A DNA stretch of 64,000 nt, from assembly GCA_036346395.1 (NCBI GenBank), contig CM070599.1, positions 34,711,232 to 34,775,231 on the forward strand. The letters run 5' to 3'. Made by a program: the position numbers and the translations under genes. Under the pieces are notes generated by a model. The model saw only the letters and a program-made list of their open reading frames with translations. It was not told the origin of the DNA and did no database searches. Positions 22,102-32,170 of the stretch are shown here, in pieces. Within the stretch, counting starts at the first letter, position 1; each line of letters opens with the position of its first letter. The DNA comes from Hsuehochloa calcarea. Its lineage: Eukaryota > Streptophyta > Magnoliopsida > Poales > Poaceae.

Positions 22102-24348
22102 ATGGCCGGCGGCAACCTCTTCGGGAGGATGCTGAGCTACGTCGTCAACGAGTTCCTCGTCGAGGGCCTCGCCAACAAGTATACCCCCCTCTATCTCCCC
22201 TCCTCCCTTCCCCTCTCTTCAGATCTATCCATTCGCTTGCCGCGCGAGTTCGTTCTTGATTTGATTTGATGCAATTTTTACGCTTCGTCATCTGGTCCTT
22301 GGGAGGATCAGCCTCCTGGTCGGTTCCTAACGGACTCGTTCCCTTGAAGCCACATCATCTCGTTGTATCGTGGGCTTGCCCTTTTCTTGCGCCCTCGGAG
22401 ATTTCCCGTGAAGCAGGGCGCAGCACGGCTCTTACATACATGATGATACTGTTAAAAATTGTTCTTTGTTTTGCGAAGATATATTTTTTCGATTTGTGTA
22501 GATTTGTTTTCGATTTGTGTGCATTTACTATGATGAGCTCTAAAAGACCTGTAATGATTATTGCGGGTATGGTCGCTTGATTCAAAGAACATCTAAGGGA
22601 CTGAGCTGTAGGTTTATTTGAACGGAATTGCTAAAACTCCGTCGCTTGCTTTTTGCTTGAAGATTCGAACTCCGGCTGGCGAGCTCATCTTCTCTGGCGA
22701 CTGCGGCGAGTTAGGGTTTAGGGTTCACGGAGCCCCCAAACTTATAGGGAGGCCGCAGCGCCGGAGGACTGGCGGCGAGGCAGCGGTGTCTGCGCCGCCG
22801 CCGGCGGTGGAGGTTGGCGGAGAAGAGGAGAAGACACGGTGGCGGATCCAGCGGCTAACCGCCGGAGATGGAGAAGAAGGACTGGGGGCGACAGCGGGGG
22901 GGGCGCCGGGGAGTCGGGAGGAGGTTGGATTTGTATAGAACATGAGGGGGGTATGGACCGTTGGATCTAGATCCAGATCTAATCCAATGGTCCAAAAAAT
23001 GACTGATTTTGTGGATTAAATCAGTCATTTTTTTGACTGAGATATAGACAGATCCATGAATTACAGTGTTTTGGGCTAATTGGATTGGTGTGCTGTTTGT
23101 GTGTTATGGTTTGATGTGTAGCGATGTGTTATTCATGGCAATGGTGATGAGTCCATACAGACCTGTAACGATTCTTGCGGATATGATCGCTTGATTCAAA
23201 GAACACCTAAGGAACTGAGTTGTAGAATTATTTGGATTTTAATGCTTTGGTTATTGGTTCGGTGTGCTGCTTGTAGGTTGTAACTGATGGCTAGATTTGA
23301 AATTATTTGTTCATGGTGGGTGATGAGTCCTTACAGACCTGTAATGGTTCTTGCGGAAATGATCTCATGATTCAAAGAACATGTAAGGGACAGAGCTGTC
23401 ATGAAGCATATGTGCTGTATTTTTGTAGTCCATGTTTGTTACTTTGTTTGTCCAATTGATATTTTGTGGTTTTGTGCGGCTTCTCTTGGTTCATGCTCAT
23501 GAGCTGGTTTTGGTTCCTGAGCTCTGGAAAGGTGAAGCGAAAGGCTTAATGGTTCCTCTCGCTATCCGGGGCAGAATTTCTTTTGATACCACTGGACGTC
23601 GAGGAACTACATTTCTACCAGTTTCTCATGAAATGATATACCTGTTATTGTCTTGATACCACATTTTTCTGGGTTTCAACTTTTGGTGGATTTTGTTGTA
23701 TTCTTTGTTTCAGTGCTGTTAATTTCTCATAGTGAGCCATCTGTTATTTTGCAGTCGTGCCTTCCAGAGGTTTGCCGTGAAGACCAACAGGACTCTTGAG
23801 AATCTCTCTTCCAAAGGTAGCATCCGCAGCCTTTGTAGCACTTAACATCTATGTGCAAAGTCATTCTGTTGTTCATTAACTATGGCCTTAATAGTAATTT
23901 ATTGGGATGAATTGACACCCCTTTCTCCATTATGTATTTCATCATGTCCCGTGGAATATTGATTTGAGTACATCTTTGTGTTTGTATGATATGAAAATGG
24001 AGTACATCGCGACATATTTTCTGTTGGAATGATACATTGTTGTGTTGCAGTGCTAGTTTCACTTCAACCTTGTGTTTTGTCATTTGGGTGTTACCTTCTT
24101 AATTACTATGGTTGTGATTGCAATACCTTATTTGTACTAGTAAACTGATGATTTTTTCTGCCTTTCAGCTAAAGAAGTGAGGGGGGAGCTATCAGAGCAA
24201 TGGAGGGATGCTCGTGGGCATGATGATGTAAGAGTTACACCAGAAGTTTTGCTTAGTGTGTTACAATGTGTAATATCATCGTAATGGTGTTACCATATTT
24301 GCTAATATCTGATTGAAAAATCTCTGTTTGCAGCGCTTCAGGCGGTGA
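22102..24348 (+). CDS. Conserved small plant protein (70 aa), snoRNA host gene
   Basis: Four short exons: 22102-22178, 23755-23816, 24169-24227 and 24334-24348. All introns have GT..AG borders and phases that join cleanly into 70 codons plus TGA. The product starts MAGGNLFGRMLSYVVNEFLV, contains AFQRFAVKTNRTLENLSSKA, and ends in a charged tail (EQWRDARGHDDRFRR). From memory this matches a family of ~70-80 aa plant proteins without an assigned function. There is a short amphipathic or hydrophobic N-terminal stretch but no clear membrane span. The start is the first ATG after a CT-rich leader. Intron 1 (1.58 kb) carries three snoRNA-like sequences, so splicing of this gene probably releases them. 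Every exon is too short to stand out as an ORF. Confidence 0.8.
22525..22610 (+). ncRNA. Box C/D snoRNA, 18S rRNA guide (copy 1)
   Basis: Box C ATGATGA (22530-22536) and box D CTGA (22601-22604) are 64 bases apart. The 13 bases GAACATCTAAGGG just upstream of box D are an exact antisense of plant 18S rRNA ...CCCTTAGATGTTC.... A second element near box C, AGACCTGT, is antisense to the neighbouring 18S tract ACAGGTCT. The fifth base upstream of box D pairs with the first U of CCCUUAGAUG, which would be the predicted 2'-O-methylation site. This lies in the 18S tract that U61-type guides act on, as I recall. The terminal stem is weak. It is intronic, as is common for plant snoRNA clusters. Confidence 0.75.
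22640..23080. other. GC-rich segment inside intron 1
   Basis: Between snoRNA copies 1 and 2 the intron becomes very GC-rich (22670-22935) and contains GTTTAGGGTTT, then a palindrome-rich stretch (GGATCTAGATCCAGATC, and AAATGACTGATT / AATCAGTCATTT at about 22990-23035). It reads as an inserted sequence, possibly a transposon fragment. No family could be assigned. Confidence 0.4.
23139..23224 (+). ncRNA. Box C/D snoRNA-like (copy 2)
   Basis: Box C GTGATGA (23144-23150) and box D CTGA (23215-23218). It is clearly homologous to copy 1 over its length, sharing CTTGATTCAAAGAAC. The element ACAGACCTGT near box C is a 10-base antisense to 18S ACAGGTCTGT. The D-side guide (AACACCTAAGGAA) has two changes from the perfect antisense seen in copy 1, so it may now guide only through the other element. 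A C'-like motif (TATGATCG) lies in the middle. Confidence 0.65.
23315..23400 (+). ncRNA. Box C/D snoRNA-like (copy 3, box D altered)
   Basis: Box C GTGATGA (23320-23326); the 18S antisense ACAGACCTGT is kept. At the box D position the sequence is CAGA (23391-23394) instead of CTGA, and the D-side guide has one change (GAACATGTAAGGG). The TCATGG.. context upstream of box C is shared with copy 2, so this is a local duplicate. Loss of box D would normally block snoRNP assembly, so it may be a decaying copy. Confidence 0.5.
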
Positions 24349-24658
24349 AACTGTCCCACCCATCTCACGTCGGCCATCAAGTCATTGCTAACTGTACAAT
24401 CGTGCTATCAGTTTTCGCAGTACTGTGTTTGGGTGCTATTTTTCAATATCCTCCCATTGAAGAAACCATTGTATAGAATCCCTGTGATCTTCAGGTTTTC
24501 TGAATTTGAGAAGTAGACACAGAATAGATGCTGTACTTTCCTTATTGCTCATGTAGTGTCATGTGCCTCTTCTCCCTTCCGGTCTTCTTGTTCCCAACCT
24601 ATGCTTGTTCTTCCTCCCAGTCTGAACTCTGATTCTTCCCCTTCCTAGTCTTAGTTAT

Positions 24659-27600
24659 TGTCGGGACCCCGGGGATTCACACAACCCCGAGACCCTCTGT
24701 GCATACCAAGCTCGTCCCATGATCAGTAGCTAGCTTACACAGTTGCAACAATGATGCATTCATAACCATTCAACGACGAACTAATGAAGCAGACAAAGTA
24801 ATATTAATTAAAGCAAAGAAAGACCTTATGGTCAAGGTTCTTACAAAAGTCGCCTCACGGGGCTTAGCAACAATGAGTATCCGCGTGGAAATCTCAAAAA
24901 TACGTGGAGCCCAATCAACATGCCCACGAGCAATCGAGTGGTGGGCGTGACCTAGATCGTGAAGTCTTCAAAGTAGCCTTCTTCATAGTACTCAACATTT
25001 CTGGTTCTTCACTGGACCGATCAACAAAGGGCATAAAGCGGTGAGTACATAAAGTACTCAATGAAGTCGTAGAAATGTATGCACATAGTATTCATGCGGG
25101 CTTAAACAAGGATGGCTTTATGGTAAATTTGCAGAAAGCAAGTTTAACAGTAAATACAATAATTAGATTGCAAAGCAGGATTTTAAAAGAATACTACATA
25201 GATAACCAAGTTCTTTAGAATCAAACAGTGAACATCCCGTTCACTTCCCAACCATTCAACCAAGCGTTTCCAACGAACCACACCAATTTTTGAAAATACT
25301 ACCTTGCGTGAAATCACCGGGCATGTCCGTAGTAGGGGACACGGCTATTCGAATAGATTTTGACACTCTGCAGAGGTTGTGCGACTTTACCCACAAGACA
25401 CGAATTCTCTAGTTTGTTTGGCATCCGTCGATACCACCGCTCACTTCCTTAGGTGAGTAGTCTAGAAGCACGTGACAAGGCTTTTACAAAGTTCCATTTT
25501 GCCTCGGTTACGCGCTAAGGTTTCGCCATCACGGCCCCTCTTGCGCCAATAAGCGACCACAACAGAACCGACTCAAAACTTTCCTAATTAATTGACCAGG
25601 TCCGTCCCATACCGGACTTATGGTTGCACGAGGTGACCCAGATCAATGACTTGCAAAGTTAAGTCCTTAGTTGGCTGCTCAGACAAGTCTACCACAACCC
25701 AATGTGCATCACACACCCACTCTAGCTTCCTACCTCAAGCGAGCATAAATCATTTTTGTTCATTCCGACCAAATGGCAATCCCTGCCATGGCACAACATC
25801 TTTTAATAAAAGTGGCCTCACACCACTGTTCCATAGTTCCATTAGTCAAATTTCAACAATCATTGAACATGTGATCGAAAGTCTCGCGGGTAACTAAAGC
25901 ATGTCTAAGCAATACTACGCTCCCAAGTTGGTAATACAATTAGGTCCAACTAGTATTAACCATCCTATGGTGTCCAAGGATATATGTCATTCAAGGAGAC
26001 ATTTCATTTTCAATTCATCAAGGAGGCATAATGGCAATTTGGTAATTATCTACTCCCAAAACTATTTTTAATAAAACTAGCCATGCATGATAATTTAATA
26101 CAATATACATTTGTAAAATGGGTTCAACATGGTCAAAGGCCTACGACTTGCCTTCGTTGTGAGGAGAGGTCTTGATCGTCGGTCGAAGAAATCTTAAAGC
26201 AGCGGAATCTACGTGCGAGAATAGCAACAAATAAATAAAACAGCATCAAATGAACTCCAAAAAATTACAAAACCAGTACCAAATGAAAGAGGATGAATTT
26301 ATATGAATTTAGAAATTTGGATCACCCAAATCGGAGTTCGGATGTGAAAGTTATAGCCAAAAGAAGTTGGAAAATCACATAAAATGATAGTTTTAGGGTT
26401 TTTCGGATTTTCGAATTATTTTCAACTGAAAAATCAGACTTTGGCGTCGGCGGTTGCGCAAGCGTACGTCGCGCTACGTGGCGACCACGCGAGCAAAACA
26501 CGTGACCTTGGCGCCGACGTGGCGCCACGTGGGTGGCCACGTGGGCTCGGGCCACGGGTCGAGAGAGAGAGAGAGGAGAGAGAGAGAGGGAGGCGCGGGC
26601 GGCGGTCGGAGCCAGAGACGACAGCAGCGGCGCAACGGGAACGGCGGCGGCGGGGAGGCATGGCGGGCGGCCGGAGCGGGAAGAAGGGAGGAGGAGGCGG
26701 GCGAACGCGAGAGAGAGAGAGAAAGAAGAGAGGGAGGAAGAAGCGCGGCGGGTTTTATAGAACTTCATGGCGGGAAAAGCAATGAGCGGCGGGCCAGGGC
26801 AGGGCAGACTGCAGCAGCGGGGCGCGGCAGACGGGGCAGGGCAGCCTTGGCGCGCGGATTCATGGCGGCGGGATTCGCATGGCGACGGGATGCAGCGGCG
26901 GCAGGGAGAGAGAAAGCGGCACGTCGGAGGCAGACAGCGGGAGCCGTCCGATTCGTCGGACGGTGGGAGCGAGGAGGCGCGGTGAAGAGAGCCGTCCGAT
27001 TTGTCGGACGGTGAGAGAGAAGCGCGGCGAGAGAGACAAGCGGCGCCGTCCGATTTTGTCGGACGGTGAGAAGAGGAAGAAGCGCGGCGATGCGAGCCGT
27101 CGCGATAGCGATCGGACGGTCGCGATGAAAAGGACGCGGCGAGGCGAGGGTCACACGATGACGATCGGACGGTGAGGGCGAAGCAGCCATGAGCATGGCG
27201 GCATGAGGCGGGCCGCGGAGGCGGCGGGTCGGGAAAGCGATGATGGGCGAAGGATTCGCCCACTTACAGAAAAGGAATTAAAATACATTTTTGATTTTAG
27301 AAATTCAAACAATTCAAAAAGCAATTTAGAAAATAGCAAATAGACTCCAAAAATTCTAGAAAAATTCACAAAAATTCCTTGAATTATTCTAGACTTAATA
27401 AAAATACTTTTAACTTTAAATTTCCTTTTTCTTTTGCAAATAAATAAATTTTCAATTTCGGGAAAAAGGAAAATAAATTTCTAAAATCCAATAAATCCAA
27501 GAAAATTCTCAAAATAATAAGTTTTGATTTTAAATTCAAGAAAGCTCAATTAAACCAACTTTAATTTAATTGAAGTTTGATTAACTCATTTTAATCTGAA

Positions 27601-27697
27601 AAGGGATTTCTGAAATTTCAAATTAAGCTTTTGGCGAACAGAAGCAAACGGTTCTCTTTTTAAAATTTTCAAAAACTCCGAAAAACGGGACGCTACA
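24659..27697 (-). mobile_element. 3.04-kb solo LTR with TSD
   Basis: A TG...CA segment (TGTCGGGACCCCGGGG ... GACGCTACA) flanked by perfect 5-bp duplications GTTAT (24654-24658, 27698-27702). On the minus strand it begins TGTAGCGTCCCGTTTTTC, very like TGTAACATCCCGTTTTTC at 4940, so it is the same broad LTR family in opposite orientation. No internal region is present. 26430-27180 is GC-rich, with a (GA)n run and a series of CCGTCCGA/TCGGACGG palindromes. Long ORFs on both strands there are compositional. Confidence 0.85.
26944..27175. repeat. Array of GC palindromes in the LTR
   Basis: Three hairpin-capable units CCGTCCGA-(3-5 nt)-TCGGACGG occur at 26944-26963, 26992-27011 and 27046-27066, spaced about 50 bp. 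Diverged forms follow at 27097-27120 and about 27162-27175. Spacers repeat GAAGCGCGGCGA. Confidence 0.7.
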
Positions 27698-27768
27698 GTT
27701 ATCTAATTCCGATCTCCAGTTGCTTCACTTCCTTTGTATTACTTGTATATGGATGTTGGAACGTTACA

Positions 27769-28218
27769 ATATGGTTATCAGAGCTCTCGATCCCGTTGTT
27801 CCCCGCACTGAGACGGCCATGAGCGGCACTGAGGATGAGCGGTGCAAGGAGCTATTGGTCAAGTTGATGAACGCCTTGGACATGACTCATGAGAGCACGA
27901 GCCTGGATGAGTTGGGTAAGACCCTGGACAAGGTGGTTTCATCCCTAGCTGCGTTCACCCCTTGGCACCGTAGGCTCGGCCACCACCTCTTCTGCCATCA
28001 ACAAGGTCCCCGCCGTGATCACTGGTGCTCCAAACGCAGATGACAACATCACCGCCGAGACACTGTTGTCGTTGTCGTTTTCGAGACACACACACCAGGC
28101 TTTCGACGTCGGGTCCCGACACCAACGCTGGAGACAAAAGCGCCGCGGCCTTGTCCCAGCTGACTTCCTCATCGAAGCCGATCTCCACCGCTAAGTTTGA
28201 CACCTTGACACCCACCAG
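27769..28218 (+). pseudogene. Possible 5' internal region of a decayed LTR element
   Basis: After the primer site, an ORF (27720-28043 frame) contains a stretch beginning MSGTEDERCKELLVKLMNAL that is helix-rich and charged, as in some gag N-termini. It breaks at about 27950. I do not recognise a known gag family, so the assignment rests on position after the primer site. Confidence 0.35.
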
Positions 28219-28836
28219 ATGTTCGACGGTGTGTCTCGACTGCGACACCAGCGAATCGATGCCCCTGCCATCGCTCCAACTCCAATATGGACCGCTGCAA
28301 TGCTCGACATCGGCGGCGCCAACCCCATCGTTCCTATCGGCGCGCGACCCAATGGCGTGGTGACTCTTGCGTCTGCACTGAGCACCAACTTCTTAAGGAA
28401 ATGCCCCCGCACACCAACGTCGACCACGAGGCTTGTCCACGGACAAGCGTCAGCCGTCTTTGCTCCTACTGGGTCTTATCTAGACCCTGCACCACCACTC
28501 ACCGTGGTGCTTGATGCCGGTGGCGTCATCATCATTGACGCCCTCGCCAACACCCAACTGGTCACGGTCGTGCAACAGGACACCATCCCAACTGGTGCTG
28601 ACTCGAGCAACCCCACCTCCACACTAAGCGGGGCCGCTGTCAACTCTATCGACTTGGGCGACGAGCACACGTCCCCAAGCTATTCAGTTGTCAGCTGGGT
28701 GCACCCAATGTGTTCGACAGAATGCTCAGCTCTGATGGCATCTCCTATGGCTTCTCCACTAGCGACCTCGTCCTCACTAACTACTACCTTGACAAGTCCT
28801 CCACTGCACGCATTACCGTGGTCACGTGGTGGATAG
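28219..28836 (+). CDS. Unrecognised 205-codon ORF
   Basis: An uninterrupted ORF rich in Ala/Thr/Pro/Ser, beginning MFDGVSRLRHQRIDAPAIAP. It shows no domain, zinc knuckle or catalytic motif that I recognise. Overlapping frames are also fairly open, and the GC-rich composition favours chance ORFs. It sits between the primer site and the tandem duplication, so it may be part of the same decayed element. Confidence 0.3.
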   Translation: MFDGVSRLRHQRIDAPAIAPTPIWTAAMLDIGGANPIVPIGARPNGVVTLASALSTNFLRKCPRTPTSTTRLVHGQASAVFAPTGSYLDPAPPLTVVLDAGGVIIIDALANTQLVTVVQQDTIPTGADSSNPTSTLSGAAVNSIDLGDEHTSPSYSVVSWVHPMCSTECSALMASPMASPLATSSSLTTTLTSPPLHALPWSRGG

Positions 28837-29467
28837 AGTAGCCTATCGCACAAGTCTCCTTGCACGCTTGGGTGACTCGTGTGGTGCTACGGAGTTTAGG
28901 CAACCGTGGCCATTGCCTGCGCAAGTGGACATTGTGGGCAGTGGAGTGGAGCTATGGCCGACGTCATGGCTGTCATTCTAGTGCTATCGAGTCGAGGCGG
29001 AGTGAAACGGATGCCCCCATGGCCACCACCTGTTCCTGGAAGAATGTTGACTCCAGGAGAAGGATTTTGGCCTGTTATGTGCTCTATCTTTTCCTTTAAC
29101 AGTGTGTGGGTGGTTAGTGAACAACAACAAAGGTGTGGTGAGCTGAAGCTTACGGCTCAAACTGGAGGTATGTTGAATATAGTCAATGGGTGTGGTAGCT
29201 CTGTCAATATCTTTGATGGCAACAAGTGCAGCCCTAGGGAATCTCTGCATTATTTGGAGCTTCCGTGATTTTAGGGTGTTCCCAGAGTTTGGCAGATGGG
29301 TATGTTAGTTTCTTGATCATAATCAATAGTTTCTTTGTTGCCTCTACTAGTACTACTGCCTCCTTCACCTATGTTCATATTTGCTTAGATGTACATATGC
29401 TTACTTGATTACATCATTAAGAAAAAATAGTTTTGAGTGTTGCAAGCTAATGTGTGTTTGAGACCTG
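28837..29467. other. Unassigned region before the tandem duplication
   Basis: A plus-strand ORF (28906-29268) ends in a cysteine-containing stretch (NGCGSSVNIFDGNKCSPRE). It resembles nothing I know and has no evident partner exons. The remainder is AT-rich spacer. Confidence 0.35.
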
Positions 29468-29694
29468 GCCACTTGCATTAAATCATGTTTGGAACACGAG
29501 AATTTCTCCATATTCCTATGGGAATTAAATTATTTTCTGCAAAATTCATACGAAATTTTTACGTACCAAATAGGCCCCCTATTTTGTCACGTTAGTTTTA
29601 TGGCTTTAATTCGATGCTTTGTTTGTTGGTTATTTTCTTAAAGTAATGTCACATTTTAATCATGCTATACCTTAGTTGATTTGTTACAGTAGAG

Positions 29695-30120
29695 ATGGCT
29701 GGTTCAAGTTCTAAACCTAACTCGTCGGCCTCGGCGAATCAAGGGGAGTTCCTTCATATCCCGCCAAACACGATAGACTCAGCTTGGGAGCACATCCGTC
29801 TTACTAAGAACTGTACCCAATTAGTGAAGTGCATGTTGTGCAACAAATATTAGAGTGCAGGTATCTCTCGTACGAAGAAGCATCTGGCAGGCATAAAAAG
29901 TGACATCCAACCTTATAATGCAGCCACACCCGATAAAGAAGCAATTTTGACATCAGCAAAACGTACAAAAAGGTTGTCGCATAGAGCATCGTACAGTCAT
30001 GGTTTCAAATCTTCACTACCAACAATTGATGAAAGTGAGAGTGACAAAGAGTTGGTTGCCTTTGAAGATGATTTCCTTATTTCCGATGAGCCTAAGACTG
30101 AAGTGTCTCTTGGTTGTGGA
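29695..30120 (+). pseudogene. BED zinc-finger fragment (hAT transposase-like), unit 1
   Basis: From ATG 29695 the frame reads a Ser-rich start, then a BED-type finger: WEHIRLTKN, VKCMLCNKY, TKKHLAG. The Cys-x2-Cys and His are spaced as in hAT transposase N-termini. A TAG stop lies inside the finger directly after CNKY; the frame continues open past it to about 30120. No catalytic hAT domain follows. The copy in unit 2 has the same stop. Confidence 0.65.
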
Positions 30121-31302
30121 TCATTTTGTATACTTAAATTGGAACTTAGTTCTTTTGGTCGTCATCTCGTCAGTGTGTTAAGTTAGTCTAGTCTAGTCTA
30201 TGCGACAATGCACGCTTTTAATGAAGTTATCATGTACAATTGAAGGGTGGTATAAGTTTCTTTGATAGTATTGACAATATAATGTGTTCAAATATCTCTG
30301 AAACTAGCGGTATCATCAAATATACACATATAATAGTGCGAATGCCAAATTGTCCGCATAATTCCTATTAATCATCCGTATTTTGATTAATCGCTTAGCG
30401 GTACCCTGTCCTTCCGAATACCGTATTTCGTTATTTACATCATTGGTTGTAGTGCTTCCACCTCAATTAAATCCAGGCCAATCCCACTCGATATTATGTT
30501 TGGTATGGCTCCAACTTCTAGCTTTGTAGTTGGAGTGGGTGAAGCTGTGCCAAATGGGGTTGCTTCACATTTTTTTTTGGAGTTGGAGCAACTGAGAGTG
30601 GAGTAGTCCGTAGTGCAATTTTCAAGAGCGGATGGAACCTTGCTCCAAGTGGAGAGCTGCGGACCAACAAATTGAAATACAAATAGAAGTTGAAGAAAAT
30701 TACCCACCTTATGCCACTGGACTACACCCATTCGCACCAGGCACCTCCTTCCCAGATCCCCTCCCCTCACACGCGGTTCTCTCGATCCCCAAACACGTCC
30801 CACAGAAAACCCTACTGAGGAGAGGAGAGGCGGAGGCGGCCAGGGCGACGACTCCGTCCACAAAATCCCGAGCCTGAGCGCATGCAGCCTCGGCTTCTCC
30901 CTCCCCGGCGCACGCGGCCTCGACTTCCTCTTCTTCCCCGGCCTTGGCGTTTCCCGACCACAACAACTTGAAGGTGAGTCACCGACTCCAATGAAACAAG
31001 CGAGAAGTCATGACGCAGCCGACCACCGCCCAATGGATTGTGCTGGCGGTAAGGGGTAGGAAGGGCACCGCACGCCATGGGTTTGTCGCCCCTAAAACCA
31101 TTTGTCTATTAATTGACTCGATCCAGCCATGAGGGGGGGGGGAGGAATCGATCGATTCGTGTGCGATTTTGGTTTGCGCGGTTGGTTTTGGACCGGGTTT
31201 TTTTTGCTCTTTGCGTGGGAAAGATGGATCTTTGGGGGAAGTCAGCTTTGTTTCGTGGTTAGGCCGGAAATTTCTTGGGTGTAAGTGTGTCCGATTGATC
31301 AG

Positions 31303-31515
31303 GTGTCAACGACGCTGCCGCAGATCGGATCGCGACTCTTCGTCACATGGGGGATCTTGTGGAGCTTCCCTAAGGTGCCATCCCCATTCCCATTTCACTG
31401 CTCTTTTTTATGAAATGCTACTCTTCTCTATGTTAATCTTCCTCCCTTTTGTTGGCTTGCAGACCAGGGCACACATCCTTCTAAGCTCCCTGTCATCAGC
31501 TGGTCCATCACCGAG
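31303..31515 (+). pseudogene. PAS2: PAS2-like exons (unit 1)
   Basis: Exon A (31303-31374) encodes a strong match to the centre of plant PASTICCINO2, the 3-hydroxyacyl-CoA dehydratase of very-long-chain fatty acid elongation in the ER: QIGSRLFVTWGILWSFP. Exon B (31463-31515) matches the next exon (T.AHIL..S.L, then VISWSITE) only if one base is supplied near its middle. Both exons have AG/GT borders. The shift makes the gene non-functional as read. No upstream PAS2 exons are recognisable in the unit. Confidence 0.8.
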
Positions 31516-32170
31516 GTATGAATTTCACATCATGGCACAATTCATGTACACTGTATGTAGCATATCCATTGCTAGATAGTAGATAGCACCACACCACTCG
31601 TAAGATGGGAATTACAGTTCTTCAACCTTTCTGTAATACCAAGTTGCGAGGTGCCAATCACGTGTTACTATATTGTGAACGACTAATTGAAATTGTGTTA
31701 CTAGAAGGATACATGCATGAATGATTCTGACAAAAAAAATGGAAACATGATGATTTTGACATATTGGTTTTGCTAAACCAAGTTGGATTTCATGGTACTT
31801 CTAACAACAAATTAACATAAAATTATCACAGTCTAATTTACTGAACTATTACACGAGTGAAGATAGCATCAAGGTGCTAAGTCAAGTGAGAGGCACTAAT
31901 ATTTGTGCATTGCTGTAGTATATATTCAACCATGCCTTCAAAAAATTTATGACTAATATGCTTTTCCTAGAAGTACTTGGATTGCCTTAGTTGATATGGG
32001 AACTACCTAGTTGCAAATGATATGGAGAAGGCGATTGCCGATCAGCATCTTAATACTCTTGTATAACAGAACATTAGAAATCATGATTTATACTAGTTAC
32101 CAGTAGGAAAATTTCACTTTTAAAGCAGAGGGAGGGTGACAAAGAAAGTATGCTACATATGACAAAAAAA

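Larger units (their letters stand above)
24557..27768 (+). mobile_element. Short LTR (about 170 bp) split by a nested solo LTR
   Basis: 24557-24658 plus 27703-27768 form one unit that matches 43146-43350 (shared CTATGCTTGYTCTTCCTCC, GTCTGAACTCTGATTC, and the end GGATGYTGGAACGT.ACA). Two bases after its end at 27768 comes TGGTTATCAGAGCT (27772-27785), a tRNA-iMet-type primer site with one extra T. The left edge is set by alignment to the 43146 copy; no target duplication was found. Confidence 0.55.
29468..32162 (+). repeat. Tandem duplication, unit 1 (2.7 kb)
   Basis: Repeated at 32171-34874 with a period of 2703 bp; an 8-bp A-rich joint (32163-32170) lies between. Visible differences are a few percent, mostly single bases and small indels. 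The unit contains a BED-finger ORF fragment, a MITE-like end (TGTTTGGTATGGCTCC at about 30495), a GC-rich leader-like stretch (30700-30980) and two exons of a PAS2-like gene. Confidence 0.92.

Noticed and set aside
22716..22728. Telomere-like TTTAGGG repeats
   Set aside because: Less than two units; not an interstitial telomere array.
26322..27263. 313-codon minus-strand ORF
   Set aside because: Compositional ORF in the GC-rich part of the 24659-27697 LTR, with equally open frames on the other strand and no domain.
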